Below, one piece after another: positions 27,558 through 36,700 of a DNA stretch of 64,000 nucleotides. Made by a program: the position numbers and the translations under genes. Numbering within the stretch: position 1 is the stretch's first letter; the number at the start of each line of letters is the position of its first letter. The DNA lies in contig NZ_CP026124.1 of the NCBI RefSeq assembly GCF_002902905.1, positions 620,001-684,000 on the forward strand, written 5' to 3'. The notes beneath the pieces were generated by a model. It searched no databases and had not been told where the DNA came from. It saw only the letters and a list, made by a program, of their open reading frames with translations. This stretch comes from Achromobacter sp. AONIH1. GTDB taxonomy: Bacteria; Pseudomonadota; Gammaproteobacteria; Burkholderiales; Burkholderiaceae_B.

Positions 27558-28547
27558 ATGACTGAGCATCCCTCCCTATCGTCCGACACCGCGCTGTCAT
27601 CTGCCCGCAGGACGCTGCAAATCGAAAGCCAGGCCCTGCAGGACCTGTCGGCCCGGCTGGACGACAGCTTCGCGCAGGTCGTGGCCCTGCTGCTCGCCTG
27701 CCGCGGGCGCGTGGTCGTCAGCGGCATCGGCAAGACCGGCCACGTCGCGCGCAAGATCGCGGCCACGCTGGCCTCCACCGGCACGCCCGCCTTCTTCGTG
27801 CATGCCGCCGAGGCGGTCCATGGCGACCTGGGGATGATCACCCGCGACGACGTGCTGATCGCGATTTCCTATTCCGGATCGGGCCAGGAACTGCTGACCA
27901 TCCTGCCGGTGGCGCGCCGCATGGGCGCCAAGCTGGTGGCGATCACCGGCAATCCGCAGTCCGAGCTGGCCTCGCTGGCCGACGTGCACCTGGACGCCAG
28001 CGTCGCGCAGGAAGCCTGCCCGCTGAACCTGGCGCCCACGGCCAGCACCACCGCCGCGCTGGCCCTGGGCGATGCGCTGGCCGTCGCCTGCCTGGAGGCG
28101 CGCGGCTTCGGCCCGCAGGACTTCGCCCGCTCGCATCCCGGCGGCGCGCTGGGTCGCCGCCTGCTGACGCATGTGCGCGACGTGATGCGCCAGGGCGACG
28201 CCCTGCCCATCGTGGCCACCGGCACACCGGTCCCGCAGGCGCTCAAGACCATGTCCGCCAAGGGCATGGGCATGACCGTGGTGGCCGACGCCGCCGGCCG
28301 CCCGCAAGGCATCTTCACCGACGGCGACCTGCGCCGCCTGATCGCCAGCCAGGGCGACATCCGCGGCCTGGCCGTGGACGACGGCATGACGCGCTCGCCG
28401 CGCAGCATCGGACCCGACGCGCTGGCCGTGGAAGCGGCGCAGCAGATGGACGAACTTCGACTCAATCACATGCTGGTGCTCGACAGCGATGGCGCCTTGC
28501 TCGGCGCGCTGCACATGCATGACCTGATGGCCGCCAAAGTGGTATGA
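27558..28547 (+). CDS. kdsD: D-arabinose 5-phosphate isomerase (KpsF/GutQ family)
   Basis: A 329-residue enzyme that converts ribulose 5-phosphate to arabinose 5-phosphate, the first step towards Kdo. A SIS sugar-isomerase domain (VVVSGIGKTGHVARKIAATL, SYSGSGQELL, then SHPGGALGRRLL) is followed by two CBS domains from about residue 205. It overlaps kdsC by 4 bp (ATGA) and heads a run of Kdo/LPS genes. Confidence 0.96.
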   Translation: MTEHPSLSSDTALSSARRTLQIESQALQDLSARLDDSFAQVVALLLACRGRVVVSGIGKTGHVARKIAATLASTGTPAFFVHAAEAVHGDLGMITRDDVLIAISYSGSGQELLTILPVARRMGAKLVAITGNPQSELASLADVHLDASVAQEACPLNLAPTASTTAALALGDALAVACLEARGFGPQDFARSHPGGALGRRLLTHVRDVMRQGDALPIVATGTPVPQALKTMSAKGMGMTVVADAAGRPQGIFTDGDLRRLIASQGDIRGLAVDDGMTRSPRSIGPDALAVEAAQQMDELRLNHMLVLDSDGALLGALHMHDLMAAKVV

Positions 28548-29152
28548 CTATGACCCTTCCCACCCCTGTCACGCATCCGGCCGAAGCGCTGGTCCTCGCC
28601 CGCATTCCCGCCACCGTGCGCGAACGCGCCGCCACCGTCCGCCTCATGGTGTTCGACGTGGACGGCGTGCTGACCGACGGCGGCCTCTACTATGGCGAGA
28701 ACGGCGAACAGCTCAAGCGCTTCAACGCGCTGGACGGCCACGGCCTGCGCCTGCTGCTGGAAGGCGGCCTGAAGGTCGCCCTGATGACCGGCCGGTCCGG
28801 CCCCATCGTGGCGCGCCGCGCCGCCGAGCTGGGCATCGCCGAGGTCATGCAGGGCGTGCGCGACAAGGGCGCGGCCCTGGCCGAACTCGCGCAACGCGCC
28901 GGTGTCCAACTGAACCAGGCGGGCTACATGGGCGACGACATCATCGACCTGCCCGCCATGCAGCGCGCCGGTTTCGCCGCCACCGTGCCCAACGCGCCGG
29001 GCTACGTCAGCCAGGCCGCGCACTGGGTCGCCTCGGCTCCCGGCGGCTCTGGCGCGGTGCGCGAATGCTGCGACCTGCTGCTGGCCGCCCAGGGCCGCCT
29101 GGGCGGTTTCCTGGCCGCGCCGGGCCTGCTGGGCCCGGGCGCCATCCAGTAA
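28544..29152 (+). CDS. kdsC: 3-deoxy-D-manno-octulosonate 8-phosphate phosphatase
   Basis: A 202-residue HAD phosphatase that releases Kdo from Kdo-8-phosphate. The nucleophile and acid/base aspartates are D38 and D40 in VFDVDGVLTDG; LMTGRSG and GYMGDDIIDLPAM are the later HAD motifs. The N-terminal 30 residues are an extra, non-conserved leader. It is translationally coupled to kdsD. Confidence 0.95.
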   Translation: MTMTLPTPVTHPAEALVLARIPATVRERAATVRLMVFDVDGVLTDGGLYYGENGEQLKRFNALDGHGLRLLLEGGLKVALMTGRSGPIVARRAAELGIAEVMQGVRDKGAALAELAQRAGVQLNQAGYMGDDIIDLPAMQRAGFAATVPNAPGYVSQAAHWVASAPGGSGAVRECCDLLLAAQGRLGGFLAAPGLLGPGAIQ

Positions 29153-29196
29153 CGACCCGCGCGCCCCATGACACATACGCCTTTTTGGCACACTAG

Positions 29197-29832
29197 ATGA
29201 AAGAACGTTTTCCTTCCCTGATCGCGCTGTTCCTGCTCGTCGTGCTGGTGCTCAGCAGCTGGTGGGCGGCCGATTACGCGCAGCGGGCCGTGCAGGTCGA
29301 CCCCCCGCGCCGCATCACCCATGAAATGGATGCCTGGTCGCGCAACTTCGTCATGCTGCGCACCGACATGACGGGCCGCCCGATCAACCGGCTCGAGGGC
29401 GAATACGCCGAGCACTTCCCCGACGACGATTCGTATCACATCACCGCCCCCCGGGCCGTCGGCCAGCGCGAATCCAGCCCGATCACCGTGGGCATCTCCA
29501 AGACCGCCATCATGGAACAGGGCGGCAAGCGCATCGTCATGAACGGCGACGCCTACGTGCATCGCCAGCCCGACGCCAACAATGACCTGCTGGACGTGCG
29601 CAGCCAGCAGCTGATCATCCTGCCGGACGAGGACGTGGTCTATACCGACCTGCCGGCCGAAGTGCTGAAAGGCCGTTCGCGCATGAACGGCACCGGCATG
29701 CACTACAACAACAGGACCCGCCAGTTGCAGGTCTCAGCATCGACCGACGTGGAAATCGCCGGCGGCGAAGGCAAGCAGCAGCGCCGCACCGAGATTCCAG
29801 CCCCCAACAATACCGACCAGAAGAAGCCATGA
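29197..29832 (+). CDS. lptC: LPS export protein LptC
   Basis: A 211-residue bitopic inner-membrane protein of the LPS bridge. A single N-terminal helix (LIALFLLVVLVLSSWWAAD) anchors a periplasmic beta-jellyroll (LEGEYAEHFPDDDSYHI, GDAYVHRQP). It receives LPS from LptB2FG and hands it to LptA. Its stop overlaps the lptA start (ATGA). Confidence 0.93.
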   Translation: MKERFPSLIALFLLVVLVLSSWWAADYAQRAVQVDPPRRITHEMDAWSRNFVMLRTDMTGRPINRLEGEYAEHFPDDDSYHITAPRAVGQRESSPITVGISKTAIMEQGGKRIVMNGDAYVHRQPDANNDLLDVRSQQLIILPDEDVVYTDLPAEVLKGRSRMNGTGMHYNNRTRQLQVSASTDVEIAGGEGKQQRRTEIPAPNNTDQKKP

Positions 29833-30473
29833 CCGACCTCCGGATTCGCCTTGCCCCGACGACGCGCCTGATCGGCGCCGCCCTGCTGGCCGCGGCGGCG
29901 CTCGCGCCCTCGGCCCACGCGGCGGACCCCGCGCCCCAGCCGGCGGCCGGCAAGGCCGCGCCCGCCGAAGAACCCAGCACGCTGATCCTGTCGGACACGC
30001 TGCATTACGACGACGTGAAGAAGCAGAGCGTGTTCACCGGCAACGTCAACATGACGCGCGGGTTGATGACGCTGACCTCCGACACGCTGGAAATGCACGA
30101 GGACGCCAAGGGCAACCAGTACGGCACGGCCACCGCGAACAAGGGCAAGGTCGTCACCATCCGCCAGGAACGCCCCGAGAACTTCGAACTCATCGAAGGC
30201 AAGGGCCTGCGCGCCGAATACGACGGCACCAACAGCACCTTCGACCTCATCGGCCAGGCCGTGGTGGTGCGCTACGTCTGTGGCAAACCGTTCGACACCA
30301 TCCGTGGCGAACGGGTACGCTACAACGAAAAGAGCGGCACCTACGAAGCCCATGGCGGCCCCAACTCGGCCGCGGCCGGCGGCCGGGTGCGCTCGGTGGC
30401 CGAGCCCCGCGCCAAGGCGGACGCCGCCATCGCCGAATGCCGCAAGCAGCAGGCCTCGAAGAAGGGGCGCTAA
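29829..30473 (+). CDS. lptA: LPS transport periplasmic protein LptA
   Basis: A 214-residue periplasmic bridge protein of the OstA fold, polymerising end to end to carry LPS. A signal peptide ends near AHAADPAPQP. LHYDDVKKQSVFTGNVNMTR and LTSDTLEMHEDAKGN are typical jellyroll strands. A Pro/Ala linker follows the signal. It is coupled to lptC upstream, with lptB 33 bp downstream. Confidence 0.94.
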   Translation: MTDLRIRLAPTTRLIGAALLAAAALAPSAHAADPAPQPAAGKAAPAEEPSTLILSDTLHYDDVKKQSVFTGNVNMTRGLMTLTSDTLEMHEDAKGNQYGTATANKGKVVTIRQERPENFELIEGKGLRAEYDGTNSTFDLIGQAVVVRYVCGKPFDTIRGERVRYNEKSGTYEAHGGPNSAAAGGRVRSVAEPRAKADAAIAECRKQQASKKGR

Positions 30474-30506
30474 GCGCCTCCCCCCGCAACACATCCGCCG
30501 CCACGC

Positions 30507-31301
30507 ATGAATCCACCCTCTGTGCAGACCCCTGTGACCTCCGCCCCTTCGGGCGTCAAGCAGGGCAGCCTGCGCGCAACCGGCTTGCGCAAGACCTATA
30601 ACGGCCGCACCGTGGTGCAGGACGTCTCCCTGTCCGTCTCCAGCGGCGAAGTCGTGGGCCTGCTTGGCCCGAACGGCGCCGGCAAGACCACCAGCTTCTA
30701 CATGATCGTGGGCCTGGTGCCGGCCGACGCCGGCCGCATCGAGATCGACGGCGACGCCATCACCGCCATGCCGATCCACAAGCGCGCGCGCATGGGCCTG
30801 TCCTATCTGCCCCAGGATGCATCCGTGTTCCGCCGGCTGACGGTAGAGCAGAACATCCGCGCCGTGCTGGAGCTGCAACTGGGGCCGGATGGCAAGCCCC
30901 TGCCCACGGCCAAGATCAACCAGCAGATGGAATCGCTGCTGGAGGAACTGCAGATCGGCCACATTCGCAGCAACGCGGCCATCTCGCTGTCGGGCGGCGA
31001 ACGCCGCCGCGTGGAAATCGCGCGCGCGCTGGCCACCAGCCCGCGCTTCATCCTGCTGGACGAACCCTTCGCCGGCGTGGACCCCATCGCGGTGATCGAG
31101 ATCCAGCGCATCGTGCGCTTCCTGAAGGGCCGCGGCATCGGCGTGCTCATCACCGACCACAACGTGCGCGAAACGCTGGGCATCTGCGACCGCGCCTACA
31201 TCATCAGCGAAGGCAAGGTGCTGACCGACGGCCATCCCGACGAGATCGTCGGCGATCCGGCCGTGCGCCGCGTCTACCTGGGCGAGCACTTCCGCATGTA
31301 A
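30507..31301 (+). CDS. lptB: LPS export ABC transporter ATPase LptB
   Basis: A 264-residue cytoplasmic ATPase driving LPS extraction. Walker [11 protein letters not shown]-loop YLPQDASVF, signature [15 protein letters not shown], Walker [14 protein letters not shown] and switch histidine [10 protein letters not shown] are all intact. The first 22 or so residues are an extra non-conserved leader. A GC-rich hairpin (31307-31335) follows the stop. rpoN, which often comes next in betaproteobacteria, is absent. Confidence 0.96.
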   Translation: MNPPSVQTPVTSAPSGVKQGSLRATGLRKTYNGRTVVQDVSLSVSSGEVVGLLGPNGAGKTTSFYMIVGLVPADAGRIEIDGDAITAMPIHKRARMGLSYLPQDASVFRRLTVEQNIRAVLELQLGPDGKPLPTAKINQQMESLLEELQIGHIRSNAAISLSGGERRRVEIARALATSPRFILLDEPFAGVDPIAVIEIQRIVRFLKGRGIGVLITDHNVRETLGICDRAYIISEGKVLTDGHPDEIVGDPAVRRVYLGEHFRM

Positions 31302-31635
31302 CAGCGGCGGCCCTGGGGAAGACCCTTAGGGCCGCTCCGCTTTCTCCTGGCGGTCCGGCCCGCCAAGGCGCTTGCGCGCTTTTCCCGATTTTTCCCCGCG
31401 ATTCCCGACTTTTCCCGGCGCCGTTTCCGCGCGCTTCGGCGCCTTTCGCCCCTCCGCCGGACTCAGCCATAAAAATGCCACGAACTTGCGCTAGGTCAGC
31501 TTGTTTTATCGGCGCGAGTCTATACACTAATACCAACGACCCACACAAAACCTCTCTACCAAGGAGATCGCCTAACGACCCCACCGCGCCACCGGGCGCA
31601 CCTCTTATATCCTCTTTACAGAAGGAGAGCACACT
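31302..31635. other. Intergenic region lptB-hpf, no gene
   Basis: About 330 bp with a hairpin at 31307-31335 (arms GCGGCCCT and AGGGCCGC) after lptB, and an AT-rich patch at 31500-31550 with a TATACA hexamer near 31531 that may be the hpf promoter. GAAGGAGAG lies 7 nt before the hpf ATG. There is no trace of rpoN coding sequence. Confidence 0.55.
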
Positions 31636-31971
31636 ATGAACCTGAGCATCTGCGGTCGTCACCTCGACGTCACCCCGGCCATCCGGGAATATGTCATGAA
31701 CAAACTGGCGCGAGTGCTGCGGCATTTCGATCACGTCATCGATACCCAGGTCATGCTCTCAGTTGAGCCCCTGCGGCACAAAGCCGAAATCACCATGCGT
31801 CTGAGCGGCAAGGACATTCATTGTGAAGCAACCGATGAAAACCTCTACGCTGCGATAGACCTCCTCGCCGACAAAGTCGACCGTCAGGTCATCAAGCACA
31901 AGGACAAGGTGCGAAGCCACACAGCAGAGTCCGTGAAGCGGCAAGCGGCGAATCTCTCGCCTCCCCAGTAG
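31636..31971 (+). CDS. hpf: Ribosome hibernation-promoting factor, short form
   Basis: A 111-residue member of the HPF/RaiA family that binds the 30S decoding centre and promotes 100S dimers in stationary phase. MNLSICGRHLDVTPAIREYV begins the fold, and HFDHVIDTQVML and ADKVDRQVIKHKDK are conserved. It lacks the C-terminal dimerisation domain of long HPF. An excellent ribosome site (AAGGAG) precedes it. Confidence 0.94.
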   Translation: MNLSICGRHLDVTPAIREYVMNKLARVLRHFDHVIDTQVMLSVEPLRHKAEITMRLSGKDIHCEATDENLYAAIDLLADKVDRQVIKHKDKVRSHTAESVKRQAANLSPPQ

Positions 31972-32437
31972 TACCGCGCCTCACGATCGCTCCCCTGCGA
32001 GCGCTTGGCAATACAGCGATTAACCATCCTGCCTGAGTCCCGGTGTCCCGCTAGACCTTGCGTCCAGCCGGGGCATCGGCAAATACCTCCCCCCACGCAG
32101 TACCCGCGCAACCGCGTCCGCGCCCGGCCTGTCCGTCGCCCCGGATCCGCTCCCTGTTTTCCCGAATCGACTGACCGTACCGGCCAGGCACATACCCGCA
32201 CCGCCGCGCGCCAGGCGCGATCCGTTCGGAAATATGCGCCCCCGGCCCCAGGAATACCCACAACCTCGCGCGATCGGTCTATGCTGTCGCTCTTGCGCCT
32301 GACGGACGGCACGCCGCCCGGGGCGCGGCGTGCCATGGCCAGCCTCGCGGACAACCCGTCGCGGCCAGCCGGAAGCACGGGGGGATACGCCTGGAACCAG
32401 CAGCGGAAAGTCTGCGGGACAACCCCTGGTCCGGGCG
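31972..32437. other. Gene-free stretch between hpf and ptsN
   Basis: Roughly 470 bp. Frames are open on both strands simply because GC is high; no product resembles a known protein. A perfect 10-bp hairpin (arms GGCACGCCGC at 32308-32317 and GCGGCGTGCC at 32325-32334) and a run of six T at 32438-32443 are the only structures. A small RNA is possible but not shown. Confidence 0.45.
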
Positions 32438-32439
32438 TT

Positions 32440-32476
32440 TTTTGCAGTGCGTCATATAACCATATAATGCTCCGCA
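32440..32476 (+). promoter_or_regulatory. Sigma-70 promoter abutting ptsN
   Basis: A perfect -10 TATAAT at 32463-32468 has a TTTGCA or TTTTGC -35 at 16-17 bp. CATATAA occurs twice (32453 and 32461). The predicted +1 falls at about 32475-32476, the A of the ptsN ATG, implying a leaderless transcript. Confidence 0.6.
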
Positions 32477-32931
32477 TGAATCATCTGTCGCGCATTCTTC
32501 CCGCCGGCAACGTCGTGCTAGACATGCTCGCCACGAGCAAGAAACGCGCGTTCGAGCAAGCCGGCCTGCTCTTCGAAAACAATCACGGCCTGGCGCGTTC
32601 GCTGGTGTTCGACAGCCTGTTCGCGCGCGAGCGCCTCGGGTCGACGGCGCTGGGCCAGGGCGTTGCCGTGCCGCACGGCCGCGTCAAGGGCCTGGAGCAG
32701 GCGCTGGCGGCGTTCATCCGCCTGGCGCAGCCCATCGCCTTCGACGCCCCCGACGGCCAGCCCGTCTCCATGCTGCTCTGCCTGCTGGTGCCCGAAACCG
32801 CGACGCAGCAGCACCTGGACATCCTGGCCGAACTGGCGCAGCTGATGTCGAACAAGGCGCTGCGCGAAGCGCTGGGCACCGAGACCGATCCGGCCGTGGT
32901 CCACAAGATGCTGACCACCGGCCAACTCTGA
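32476..32931 (+). CDS. ptsN: PTS IIA-like nitrogen-regulatory protein (EIIANtr)
   Basis: A 151-residue phosphocarrier of the nitrogen PTS that signals potassium, carbon and nitrogen status. The phosphorylated histidine is H67 in [27 protein letters not shown] matches the family N-terminus, favouring 32476 over the ATG at 32467, which lies inside the -10 box. No Shine-Dalgarno sequence precedes it. hprK follows after 22 bp. Confidence 0.94.
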   Translation: MNHLSRILPAGNVVLDMLATSKKRAFEQAGLLFENNHGLARSLVFDSLFARERLGSTALGQGVAVPHGRVKGLEQALAAFIRLAQPIAFDAPDGQPVSMLLCLLVPETATQQHLDILAELAQLMSNKALREALGTETDPAVVHKMLTTGQL

Positions 32932-32953
32932 TTCTCCACGCGGACACGCAGCC

Positions 32954-33880
32954 ATGCTCACGGTGCAGGAACTGGTCGACGACAACGCCGACAAAATCCC
33001 CTTCAACTGGATCGCGGGCCAGGGCGCCGCAGACCGCGCGATTCCCGATGACGGCATGGCGGCCGCCGACCTCGTTGGCCACCTGAACCTGATCCACCCC
33101 TCGCGCATCCAGGTGTTCGGCCAGGAAGAGCTGGCGTACTACACCCGCTTCGACCTGCGCCGCCGCATGCACCACATGGACGAGCTGCTGATCGGCGGCG
33201 TGCCCGCCATCCTGCTGGCCGACGGCCTGACGCCGCCGCAGGACCTGGTGGACCAGTGCGACCAGCACCAGGTGCCGCTGCTGTCCACGCCGGTCGCCGC
33301 CGCGCAGCTGATCGACCTGCTGCGCATCTACCTGGGCAAGAAGCTCGCACCCACCACCACCGTGCACGGCGTGTTCCTGGACGTGCTGGGCCTGGGCGTG
33401 CTGATCACCGGCGAGTCCGGCCTGGGCAAGAGCGAACTCGCGCTGGAACTGATCTCGCGCGGCCACGGCCTGGTGGCCGACGACGCGGTGGAGTTCTCGC
33501 GCACCGCGCCCAACATGATCGAGGGCCACTGCCCGCAACTGCTGCAGAACCTGCTGGAAGTGCGCGGCCTGGGCCTGCTCGACATCCGCACCATCTTCGG
33601 CGAGACCTCGGTGCGCCGAAAGATGCGCCTGAAGCTCATCGTGCATCTGGTGCGCGCCACCGCGCAGGACAAGTTCGAACGCCTGCCGCTGCAGGACATC
33701 ACGCAGGACATGCTGGGCCTGCCGGTGCGCAAGGTCATGCTGCAGGTGGCCGCCGGCCGCAACCTCGCCGTGCTGGTCGAGGCCGCCGTGCGCAATACCA
33801 TCCTGAAGCTGCGCGGCATCGATACGCTGGGCGAATTCATGGAACGCCAGGCCATGGCGATCCTGCAGAGCAGCAAGTAA
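32954..33880 (+). CDS. hprK: HPr(Ser) kinase/phosphorylase
   Basis: A 308-residue bifunctional enzyme that phosphorylates and dephosphorylates HPr on serine. The Walker A loop is G153-S160 (GESGLGKS); [17 protein letters not shown] is the HprK signature, and [11 protein letters not shown] carries catalytic residues. In proteobacteria it stands with ptsN and rapZ, but here rapZ is displaced 3.8 kb downstream. Confidence 0.95.
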   Translation: MLTVQELVDDNADKIPFNWIAGQGAADRAIPDDGMAAADLVGHLNLIHPSRIQVFGQEELAYYTRFDLRRRMHHMDELLIGGVPAILLADGLTPPQDLVDQCDQHQVPLLSTPVAAAQLIDLLRIYLGKKLAPTTTVHGVFLDVLGLGVLITGESGLGKSELALELISRGHGLVADDAVEFSRTAPNMIEGHCPQLLQNLLEVRGLGLLDIRTIFGETSVRRKMRLKLIVHLVRATAQDKFERLPLQDITQDMLGLPVRKVMLQVAAGRNLAVLVEAAVRNTILKLRGIDTLGEFMERQAMAILQSSK

Positions 33881-33909
33881 CGCCATCCGCGACAGGCAGG
33901 CCCGCGCCC

Positions 33910-35364
33910 TTGGCCCTGTACGAGACCCTTGCGGCCGAGATCGAGAAATCGATCCGCGACGGCGTGCTGCGCACCGGCGACAAGCTGCCTTCCGTGCGTG
34001 ACGCCTGTTCCAGCCGCGGCGTCAGTCCCTCCACCGTCTTCCAAGCCTATTACCTGTTGGAAGCGCGCGGCCTGATCCGCGCGCGCCCGCGCTCGGGCTA
34101 TTACGTGAGCGCGCGCGCCGAGCCGCTGCCGCCCGAACCCGGCGCCTCCTGCCCGGATGGCGAGTCCACCGAGCTGGCGATCAGCGAACGCATCTTCGAC
34201 ATCCTGGGTTCAGTGCGCAACCGCGACGTGGCGCCGCTGGGATCCGCCTTTCCCTCGCCGCTGCTGTTTCCGCTGCCACGGCTGGCGCAGGCCATGGCGG
34301 CGCATCTCAAGCGCCAGGACCCGCTGGACACGGTCGAGGACCTGTCGCCCGGCAATCCCGCGCTGCGCCGCCAGATCGCGCTGCGCTACCTGATCGCCGG
34401 CATCAACATCCCCGCCAGCGACATCGTCGTCACCAACGGCGCGCTCGAGGCGCTGAACCTGTGCCTGCAGGCGGTCACCCGCCCCGGCGACACGGTGATC
34501 GTCGAAGCGCCCACGTTCTATGGCGCGCTGCAGGCGCTGGAACGGCAGGGACTGAAGGCATTGGAAGTGCCGACGCACCCGCGCACCGGCATGGACCTGG
34601 ACGCGCTGGAAAACGCCATCGCGCGGCACCGGCCCGCCGCCTGCTGGCTGATGACGCAATTCCAGAATCCGCTGGGCAGCCTCATGCCCGATGAGCGCAA
34701 GCGGCAATTGGTCGAGCTGCTCACGCGCCACGACATTCCGCTGATCGAGGACGACGTCTACGGCGAGCTGTATTTCGGCGCGACGCGCCCGGTGCCGGCC
34801 AAGGCCTACGACACGCAGGGCCTGGTGCTGCACTGTTCCTCATTCTCCAAATGCCTGGCGCCGGGCTACCGAATCGGCTGGGCCTCGGCGGGCCGATACA
34901 CGCAGCGCGTGCAGCGGCTCAAGCTGTCGTCCACGCTGTCGGCGTCCGGCCCGGCGCAGGGCGCCATCGCGGAATTCCTGGAACAGGGCGGCTACGACCG
35001 TCACCTGCGCCGGCTGCGCGACACGTTGCAGACCCTGCAGGCCCGGATGGCGACGGCGGTGGCCCATGCGTTTCCCGCCGGCACGCGCATGACACGGCCG
35101 CAAGGCGGCTTCTTCCTGTGGCTGGAGCTGCCCCAGGGCATCGACGCGCTGGCGCTGCATCGCCAGGCGCTGGCGCGCGGCATCAGCGTCGCGCCCGGCC
35201 CGATTTTCTCGGCCAGCGGCCAGTTCGCCAGCGCGCTGCGCCTGAACTGCGGCCACCCCTGGAACGAAGCCCAGGCCGAGGCCGTGCGCACGCTGGGCGA
35301 ACTGGCCCTCGCGGCGCTGGCCCGGCACAGGCCGGAAGCCCGCGATCTGACGCTCGGCCCCTGA
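33910..35364 (+). CDS. MocR-type regulator: GntR HTH fused to aminotransferase
   Basis: A 484-residue protein. The N-terminal GntR HTH (EIEKSIRDGVLRTGDKLPSV, then SPSTVFQAYYLLEARGLI) is followed from about residue 90 by a fold-I aminotransferase domain with PLP lysine in SSFSKCLAPGYRIGW and NPLGSLM, EDDVYGELYFG and RLNCGHPW. MocR proteins use PLP as effector. No ATG suits; a TTG at 33910, 9 nt after an AGGCAGG ribosome site, gives the expected N-terminus. It lies 29 bp after hprK. The target is unknown. Confidence 0.88.
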   Translation: MALYETLAAEIEKSIRDGVLRTGDKLPSVRDACSSRGVSPSTVFQAYYLLEARGLIRARPRSGYYVSARAEPLPPEPGASCPDGESTELAISERIFDILGSVRNRDVAPLGSAFPSPLLFPLPRLAQAMAAHLKRQDPLDTVEDLSPGNPALRRQIALRYLIAGINIPASDIVVTNGALEALNLCLQAVTRPGDTVIVEAPTFYGALQALERQGLKALEVPTHPRTGMDLDALENAIARHRPAACWLMTQFQNPLGSLMPDERKRQLVELLTRHDIPLIEDDVYGELYFGATRPVPAKAYDTQGLVLHCSSFSKCLAPGYRIGWASAGRYTQRVQRLKLSSTLSASGPAQGAIAEFLEQGGYDRHLRRLRDTLQTLQARMATAVAHAFPAGTRMTRPQGGFFLWLELPQGIDALALHRQALARGISVAPGPIFSASGQFASALRLNCGHPWNEAQAEAVRTLGELALAALARHRPEARDLTLGP

Positions 35365-35409
35365 GCCTCGGAACCGGCCGACGGCCCCCGGACTCCAGGC
35401 GCGCCGACT

Positions 35410-36690
35410 TCAATTGCGCGTGGACGCGTCGCGCGCGCGCTTGACCTCCAGCGGCGTGACGCCGCCCGCCTCGTTGCCCCAGCTGTTGCGGATATAAGTC
35501 ACCAGCGCGGCGATGTCGTTGTCGTTCAGCAGTTGCCCGAACGGCGGCATGCCGTGAGGCCGGGGATTGGCCGCCGTGGCCGGCGCGTAACCGCCGTCGA
35601 GCACCATGCGGATGGCATTGACGGGCGACGGCGCGGTCACGCCGGGATTGCCGGCCAGCGCGGGCCAGGCCGAACCTGCGCCCTCGCCCGCCGCCTGATG
35701 GCATTGCACGCACTGCTGGCGGTAGATCTTGCCGCCGATATCCATCAAGGCGGGCGAGGCCGACGCGGCCTGGCGCTGCGTGGCCGCCGGCGTGGCGGGC
35801 AAGGTCTTCAGGTAGACGCCGATCGCCAGCGCATCGTCATCGCTCAGGTACTGCGTGCTGCCCCTCACCACCTCGGCCATCGGCCCCGTGGCGGTGGAAT
35901 GCGCGGCGATGCCGGTCTTGAGCAGCGCCGCGATGTCCGTGGCCTGCCAGCGGCCCATGCCGACGCTCAGGTCGTTGGTCAACGGCGGCGCGTACCAATC
36001 CAGCACCGGAATCACGCCGCCGGCCAGCGGCTCGGCCGCGCGCGTGGCGCCCAGGCTGTTGCGCGGCGTATGGCAGGCCGCGCAATGGCCCGGCCCCTCG
36101 ACCAGATAGCGGCCTCGGTTCCAGGGCGCCGACTGGCCGGCGTCGGATTGCAGCGTGCCCGGCTTGAAGTACAGCGCCCGCCAGAACGCCAGCAACGCGC
36201 GCTGGTTGTAGGGGAACTCCATTTCAGCGGGGCGATTGGGCTGGTTGACCGGTTCCACCGTGCGCAGGAAGGCATACAGCGCGTCGGCGTCGGCGCGCGT
36301 CATGCGTGTGTACTCGGTGTAGGGAAAGGCCGGATACAGCAGCGTGCCGTCGCGCGACTTGCCGTTGTGCAGCGCGCGCCAGAAGTCATCCGCGCTCCAG
36401 GCGCCGATGCCGGTCTGCGGATCCGGCGTGAGGTTGGGACCGTAGACCACGCCGAACGGCGTGGGCACCGGCGTGCCGCCGGCATAGGGCTTGCCGCCCC
36501 GGCTGGTGTGGCAGGCCATGCAGTTGCCCGCCAGCGCCAGGTAGCGGCCGCGCTCGGCCAGGCTGGCCGCGTCGCCGCTGGCGGGCGGACCGCCGCCGGC
36601 GTCCTCGCGCGTGCCCATCCAGTACAGCGTGCCCGCCGCCGCCACGATCAGCAGGACCAGGACCGCAAGGGCGCGTTTGATGTGCTTCAT
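35410..36690 (-). CDS. Membrane-anchored trihaem cytochrome c
   Basis: A 426-residue cytochrome with an N-terminal membrane anchor (LAVLVLLIVAAAGTLYWM) and three class I haem sites: CMACH near residue 57, CAACH near 205 and CVQCH near 327. The layout is that of the cytochrome subunit of membrane-bound alcohol, gluconate or aldehyde dehydrogenases, but no dehydrogenase gene adjoins it. It lies 10 bp downstream of a dihaem cytochrome gene on the same strand and probably forms an operon with it. Confidence 0.9.
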   Translation of the reverse strand: MKHIKRALAVLVLLIVAAAGTLYWMGTREDAGGGPPASGDAASLAERGRYLALAGNCMACHTSRGGKPYAGGTPVPTPFGVVYGPNLTPDPQTGIGAWSADDFWRALHNGKSRDGTLLYPAFPYTEYTRMTRADADALYAFLRTVEPVNQPNRPAEMEFPYNQRALLAFWRALYFKPGTLQSDAGQSAPWNRGRYLVEGPGHCAACHTPRNSLGATRAAEPLAGGVIPVLDWYAPPLTNDLSVGMGRWQATDIAALLKTGIAAHSTATGPMAEVVRGSTQYLSDDDALAIGVYLKTLPATPAATQRQAASASPALMDIGGKIYRQQCVQCHQAAGEGAGSAWPALAGNPGVTAPSPVNAIRMVLDGGYAPATAANPRPHGMPPFGQLLNDNDIAALVTYIRNSWGNEAGGVTPLEVKRARDASTRN

Positions 36691-36700
36691 GGCCGCCCCC

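Noticed and set aside
31884..32477. Minus-strand open frame in the hpf-ptsN gap
   Set aside because: It overlaps the end of hpf and the ptsN promoter, its product resembles nothing known, and no ribosome site is evident.
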